From contig JANYCG010000167.1 of the NCBI GenBank assembly GCA_025360385.1, positions 1 through 55,223 on the forward strand: a stretch of 55,223 nt of DNA, read 5' to 3'. Origin of the DNA: Burkholderiales bacterium (GTDB lineage Bacteria; Pseudomonadota; Gammaproteobacteria; Burkholderiales; Burkholderiaceae_C). Position numbers and translations under genes: made by a program. Below, one piece after another: positions 51,261 through 55,223 of the stretch (its first letter is position 1; each line of letters starts with the position of its first letter). A model generated the notes under the pieces. That model had not been told where the DNA came from, ran no database searches, and worked only from the letters and a program-made list of their open reading frames with translations.

Positions 51261-52615
51261 GTTTTCTGCTGGCTGGCGGCGTGGCAGGCTGGTTTGCCAG
51301 CCCATGGTTTGCTGCCCTTCAACTGCTGGCGGATGCCAGTATTCCGGCTCAGGCGGGCGCACTGACAGGCGTCCTCGCGGGGGCCTTGCTGGCGGGTGCT
51401 GTCTGGCTGGTCCGGGATTTGGCGCTGGGGCACGAGTTGCTGGACCGGGTGAAAAATTCACAGCTTGACTTGTCTGCGGGCTCGGGGGGCATTTGGGGTG
51501 AGTTGTCAGACCGGATCCGGCGCCAATTGCGCCTGCGCGACCAGCAAATTGCCGCCAGCGACAACCGTTTGCAGGATTTTCTCGCGGCCCTGCAAGCCTC
51601 CCCCAACGGCATCATCATGCTGGACCCAGCGAGCCGCATTGAATGGTTCAACCAGACGGCGGCCGCCCAGTTTGGCCTGGATGTGACGCGTGACTTATTG
51701 CAACACATTGGCAACCTGGTGCGTGACCCGGTGTTTGCAGCCTACCTGGAGGGGCGTGATTACCAGGCGGCTGTCGTCATGCAGGGCCACAGCGGCTCCA
51801 ACGCGCAGGGTGTCAAGCTGGAAGTTCAGCTTCACCCCTACAGCGACGGGCACCATTTGCTGCTGGCCCGCGACATCACCGCGATTGAGTTGGCCGACGT
51901 GATGCGACGTGATTTTGTCGCCAATGTCTCGCATGAAATCCGCACACCGCTGACGGTGTTGACCGGCTTTGTGGAAACCCTGCAATCCCTGCCGTTGGAA
52001 GAGTCGCAGCGCAACCGCTACCTCGAACTGATGGCGCAACAGGCCGAACGCATGCAAACCCTGGTCAGTGATTTGCTGACCCTGTCAAAACTGGAAGGCA
52101 GCCCGCCCGTCAGTGCGACCGATTGGTTCAATGTGTCCTGGCTGATGCAGGCCGTGGAGGTGGAAGCCCGCGCCCTGGCTGACATCCTCAGACCTCCGGG
52201 GGGCGTGGCACTTCAAATCCGGTTCGACTGTGCGCCGAATTGTCAAATTGCCGGCTCGCAAGCAGAGCTTTTGAGTGCCATGACCAACCTGGCCTGCAAC
52301 GCCGTTCGCTACACCCCGCCAGGGGGCGTGGTGGCCGTGGTATGGCAACGCCTGTCAGAGGGGCAGGGCGAATTTGCAGTGCAAGACAACGGGCCGGGCA
52401 TTGCCGCAGAGCACCTGCCGCGCCTGACGGAGCGTTTTTACCGTGTCGACCATAGCCGCTCCCGCGACACCGGCGGCACGGGCCTGGGGCTGGCCATCGT
52501 CAAACACGTGGTACAGCGGCACGGGGCGCAGTTGGGCATAGAAAGCGCGCCGGGCCGAGGCTCACGCTTTAGCATGGTGTTCCCGGCAGGGCGGGTGGCC
52601 CGCTTGCCGCATTGA
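51233..52615 (+). CDS. phoR: Phosphate regulon sensor histidine kinase PhoR
   Basis: 460-aa inner-membrane sensor kinase, partner of PhoB. Two N-terminal membrane helices (about residues 5-24 and 40-62), a charged linker, a PAS domain (FLAALQASPNGIIMLD near 115), the dimerisation domain with His234 in NVSHEIRTPLTVLTGFVETL, and the ATPase domain with N box NLACNAVRYTPPGG, G1 DNGPGI and G2 GGTGLGLAI. The overlap with phoB indicates translational coupling. Confidence 0.95.
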   Translation: MVWRFLSYLSFLLAGGVAGWFASPWFAALQLLADASIPAQAGALTGVLAGALLAGAVWLVRDLALGHELLDRVKNSQLDLSAGSGGIWGELSDRIRRQLRLRDQQIAASDNRLQDFLAALQASPNGIIMLDPASRIEWFNQTAAAQFGLDVTRDLLQHIGNLVRDPVFAAYLEGRDYQAAVVMQGHSGSNAQGVKLEVQLHPYSDGHHLLLARDITAIELADVMRRDFVANVSHEIRTPLTVLTGFVETLQSLPLEESQRNRYLELMAQQAERMQTLVSDLLTLSKLEGSPPVSATDWFNVSWLMQAVEVEARALADILRPPGGVALQIRFDCAPNCQIAGSQAELLSAMTNLACNAVRYTPPGGVVAVVWQRLSEGQGEFAVQDNGPGIAAEHLPRLTERFYRVDHSRSRDTGGTGLGLAIVKHVVQRHGAQLGIESAPGRGSRFSMVFPAGRVARLPH

Positions 52616-52661
52616 CAGCCCAATTCGCCAAACTCTGAAACTTTTGATAGGATCAGAGGCA

Positions 52662-52718
52662 AAAGTGCCAAAAATCCCTATGCATGCTAAATAGTGTGCT
52701 ACTAAATATGTAGTATCC
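52662..52718 (+). repeat. Dispersed repeat copy K (overlaps the crcB 3' end)
   Basis: AAAGTGCCAAAAATCCCTAT, then GCATGCTAAATAGTGTGCTA and AATATGTAGTATCC. It sits between convergent phoR and crcB. The crcB C-terminus (WILHI) and its TAG stop are read from the reverse strand of the repeat. Confidence 0.8.
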
Positions 52719-53091
52719 AATTGGCAGACTTGATGCCGGCCAGGGTCAAAATCAGCGAACCCGCCAAGTGCAAGGCTGCGGTTCCCAGCGCCAGGGCATA
52801 ACGCGACTGCTGCAACATGGCGACGACTTCTGCGGAGAAACTCGAGAAGGTTGTCAGCGCGCCCAAAAAGCCCGTCACCAAAGTCAGCCGCCAGACCGGG
52901 TCAAGTTGCGGCATGGCCTGGAACACCGCCACACACACGCCGATCAGGTAACCGCCAATCAGGTTGGCCGCGAGCGTGCCCAGGGGAATCGCAAGTGAAA
53001 CAGCGGCCGCCGGGTTGAGCCACAAGCCCAGCCACCAGCGGGCCAAAGCGCCAACACTGGCGCCGATGCAAATGGCAAAGACAGAGACCAT
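52702..53091 (-). CDS. crcB: Fluoride exporter CrcB/Fluc
   Basis: Small dual-topology membrane channel that expels fluoride. 129 aa, four hydrophobic helices, with conserved GALARWWLGL, GTLAANLIGGYLIG (pore Asn) and TGFLGALTTFSSFSAE (the Phe-box and sodium site region). The ATG at 53091 has GGAGAAG upstream, inside the end of dctM; the genes are separated by 2 bp, so it is read from the TRAP operon. No fluoride riboswitch is adjacent. Its last five residues and stop lie in repeat copy K. Confidence 0.92.
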   Translation of the reverse strand: MVSVFAICIGASVGALARWWLGLWLNPAAAVSLAIPLGTLAANLIGGYLIGVCVAVFQAMPQLDPVWRLTLVTGFLGALTTFSSFSAEVVAMLQQSRYALALGTAALHLAGSLILTLAGIKSANWILHI

Positions 53092-53093
53092 GC

Positions 53094-54404
53094 TTACTTC
53101 TCCTTGCCCATCACCAGGTCCGGCAAGATGGTCACGATCTGCGGGAAGACGGTTATCAGCACAATACACACCACCAGGCAGCCAAAGAAAGGGATGGCCG
53201 CCCGGGCGATGGTGTTGCTGTCCTTGCCGGTCATGTTTTGCAATACAAACAGATTGAAGCCTACCGGCGGCGTCACCTCGGCAATTTCGACCAGCAACAC
53301 GATGAAGATGCCAAACCAGATCAGGTCAAAACCGGCTTTTTGGATCATGGGCAGCACCACGGCGCTGGTCAGCACGATCATGCTGATGCCGTCCAGTGCG
53401 GTGCCCAGAATCAGGTAGACCACCGTGAGCACCGCAATCAAGGCGAAGGGCGACAGGTGAAGGGCGTTGACGGCTTCGGCCAATTCACGCGGGATGCCGG
53501 TGAAAGCCATGGTTTTGGTCAAGAAGGATGCGCCGGCCAGAATGAACATGATCATGCAACTGGTGCGCGTGGTGCCCATCAGGCCTTCGCAAAAATTGGT
53601 CCAGGTAAGCGAGCGGCTCCATAGCGCCAAACCCAGTGAGCCAAACACGCCATAGGCCGCACATTCGGTGGCCGTGGCATAACCCGCGATCAGCACCCAG
53701 CAGACAAAAATGATCAACACGCCGCAAGGAATCAGGTTGCCAGAAAGGCGAATTTTTTCAATGAAGGTGGTGGGCGGGTCAGCGGGCGGCACCTGCTCGG
53801 GGTGACGCAGGCTCCACCAGATGATGTAGCCCGAGAACAGGGCCATCAAGAGGAAGCCCGGCAAAAAGCCGGCCAAGAAAATTCGGATGATGGACGCGTC
53901 GGCCGCCACGGCATACACCACCATGGTGATGGACGGCGGAATCAGAATGCCCAGAGTGCCGGCTGTGGCCAGCGAACCCAAAGCGATTTTTTCGCTGTAG
54001 CCGCGTTTGAGCAACTCCGGCAGGGCCACCTTGCTGATGGTGGCGCAGGTGGCCGCTGAAGAACCCGACACCGAACCGAAGATGCCGCAGCCCAGAATGG
54101 TGACGTGCATCAGACGCCCCGGCACGTTGTTAAGCCACGGGCGCAGGCCGTCAAACATTTCTTCACTGAGTTTGGTGCGAAACAAAATTTCGCCCATCCA
54201 GATGAACAGCGGCAGGGCGGCCAGCTCCCAACTGGCATTACTTTCCCAGAAGGCGGAAAACAGGTTGTTGCCAGGGGACGTGGTGGTGAAAAACGCCTGG
54301 CCGACCCAACCGCAAATGGCCAGTGTCATCGCGATCCAGACACCGCCCGAGAGCAGCAGCAGCATGATGAAAAGCAGCAAGCCGCCAATGAGCAATATGT
54401 CCAT
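53094..54404 (-). CDS. dctM: TRAP transporter large permease (DctM)
   Basis: 436-aa multi-helix membrane subunit of a tripartite ATP-independent periplasmic transporter, using the sodium or proton gradient. Typical DctM stretches: FGSVSGSSAATCATISKVALPEL (residue range about 113-135), GTLGILIPPSI, ILGTALDGISMIVLTSAVVLP and EIAEVTPPVGFNLFVLQ. It is preceded by dctQ with a 74-bp spacer holding short GGCGTG repeats. The substrate, commonly an organic acid, cannot be inferred. Confidence 0.93.
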   Translation of the reverse strand: MDILLIGGLLLFIMLLLLSGGVWIAMTLAICGWVGQAFFTTTSPGNNLFSAFWESNASWELAALPLFIWMGEILFRTKLSEEMFDGLRPWLNNVPGRLMHVTILGCGIFGSVSGSSAATCATISKVALPELLKRGYSEKIALGSLATAGTLGILIPPSITMVVYAVAADASIIRIFLAGFLPGFLLMALFSGYIIWWSLRHPEQVPPADPPTTFIEKIRLSGNLIPCGVLIIFVCWVLIAGYATATECAAYGVFGSLGLALWSRSLTWTNFCEGLMGTTRTSCMIMFILAGASFLTKTMAFTGIPRELAEAVNALHLSPFALIAVLTVVYLILGTALDGISMIVLTSAVVLPMIQKAGFDLIWFGIFIVLLVEIAEVTPPVGFNLFVLQNMTGKDSNTIARAAIPFFGCLVVCIVLITVFPQIVTILPDLVMGKEK

Positions 54405-54478
54405 TTGATATTTTTTTGAGAGTTGGCGTTGACGTTAAAGTGGGCGTGGGCGTGGGCCGTGTCGCGTTTGCGCTGGAT

Positions 54479-55012
54479 TCAAACGTCGGATGAAAAGTCG
54501 CCCCTGGCATGCCGTTCTTCAACGGCCGCCACATAGCTGGGCTTGCCGCCGCGCAGGACAATGATGAGCTCGTCAAGCACGGCGACGAGCAGCAAAATGG
54601 ATCCCAGCGCGAAACTGAGCTGCGGAATCCAGATCGGGATCGGGAGCAGGCCCTGTGCCATTTCATTGAACACATAACTGTCATAGGTGAATTTGTTGGC
54701 CCAGAAGGCCAGGTACGCGACGCTCACCGTGCCAATGCAGAGGCTGGCAATTTCGAGTACCCGTCGCTGGCCTGCCGACAGGTGCTCCAGCAGCAGCGTG
54801 ACGCGTACAAAGTCGCCATGCTTGAACGCATGGGCCATGGCAAAGAACGAGGCGGCGGCGCAGAACCAGGCTACCAGATCATTGACGGCACCAGTGCGCA
54901 CGCCGAACTCGCGCAGCACGCTTTGGGCGATCATCAATGCGCAAATCAATGCGATGAAGGCCGCACCGATGCCACCGGAGATGAGGTACAGGCGATCCAG
55001 GAAACGGCGCAT
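54479..55012 (-). CDS. dctQ: TRAP transporter small permease (DctQ)
   Basis: 177-aa protein with four hydrophobic segments (LISGGIGAAFIALICALMIA first). Motifs FGVRTGAVNDLVAWFCAAASF, HAFKHGDFVRVTLLLEHL and PIPIWIPQLSFALGSILL are typical of DctQ subunits, which bridge DctP and DctM. It begins 3 bp after the dctP stop. Confidence 0.9.
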   Translation of the reverse strand: MRRFLDRLYLISGGIGAAFIALICALMIAQSVLREFGVRTGAVNDLVAWFCAAASFFAMAHAFKHGDFVRVTLLLEHLSAGQRRVLEIASLCIGTVSVAYLAFWANKFTYDSYVFNEMAQGLLPIPIWIPQLSFALGSILLLVAVLDELIIVLRGGKPSYVAAVEERHARGDFSSDV

Positions 55013-55015
55013 GGC

Positions 55016-55223
55016 CTATTTCTTGGCGCTGGCAGGCTTGGCCGATTTTGCGTAGGCCGACACGATGGATTCACCATCAGCACCGGCCTTCTTTTGCCAG
55101 TCGGCCAGCATGATGGTGCCCACCTGCTTCATGTCGGCAGTGAGTTTGGCACTGGGTTGCAGGATCTTCATGCCTTTGTCGGCCAAGGCCTTTTTGTACC
55201 ACTCGTTTTTTTCTTCACTGACC
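55016..55223 (-). CDS. dctP: TRAP transporter substrate-binding protein (DctP), C-terminal fragment
   Basis: Only the last 68 codons are inside the window; the gene continues beyond the edge. The translation ends with EWYKKALADKGMKIL, MLADWQKKAGADGESIV and AKSAKPASAKK before TAG. This is a typical DctP C-terminal helix that wraps over the domain. Upstream of dctQ and dctM in one leftward operon. Confidence 0.85.
   Translation of the reverse strand, partial: VSEEKNEWYKKALADKGMKILQPSAKLTADMKQVGTIMLADWQKKAGADGESIVSAYAKSAKPASAKK

Overview
The window is a chromosomal segment of a betaproteobacterium, most likely Burkholderiales, family Comamonadaceae (Rhodoferax/Polaromonas-like). The evidence is gene content, gene order and protein sequence style; no 16S rRNA is present, so the genus is inference. 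It is densely coded, mostly with housekeeping genes in conserved order.

Layout. (1) 1-8 kb: tRNA-Leu(CAG), RNase R, a 162-bp MITE-like element, an SDR oxidoreductase, then a leftward group of an amidase, a D-amino-acid dehydrogenase-like protein and a bifunctional NAD(P)HX repair enzyme. (2) 8-23.5 kb: the classical run rpsB-tsf-pyrH-frr-uppS-cdsA-dxr-rseP-bamA-skp-lpxD-fabZ-lpxA-lpxB-rnhB and a SpoU-family RNA methyltransferase. It joins translation, isoprenoid, phospholipid, outer-membrane protein and lipid A biogenesis. (3) 23.5-35 kb: carAB, greA, a DUF4149 membrane protein, yhbY, rlmE, ftsH, folP, glmM. (4) 35-45.7 kb: an accessory block with GNAT, an MFS exporter, GloB, a PqqU/YncD-like TonB receptor, a CYP153 P450 with its ferredoxin, DUF1330, a ProQ/FinO protein, DUF1003, ArsC and a short Ppx/GppA. 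(5) 45.8-52.6 kb: the phosphate regulon pstSCAB-phoU-phoBR behind a well-formed PHO box. (6) 52.7-55.2 kb, leftward: a TRAP transporter (dctP partial at the window edge, dctQ, dctM) followed by the fluoride channel gene crcB.

The most unusual signal is a family of short (about 45-58 bp) dispersed repeats, with eight well-supported and about three weaker or partial copies in 55 kb. Copies lie between genes, inside coding sequences in frame (RNA methyltransferase, DUF4149, probably folP), and over the 3' ends of three genes (nnr, amidase, crcB), where the repeat supplies the last codons and the stop. A partial copy touches the tRNA-Leu promoter and the start of rnr. I do not know a published name for it. 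Other non-coding structure includes 12-bp tandem repeats in the rpsB leader and upstream of gloB, an intrinsic terminator between rpsB and tsf, and the MITE-like element abutting rnr. I saw no CRISPR array, rRNA, phage genes or complete insertion sequence.
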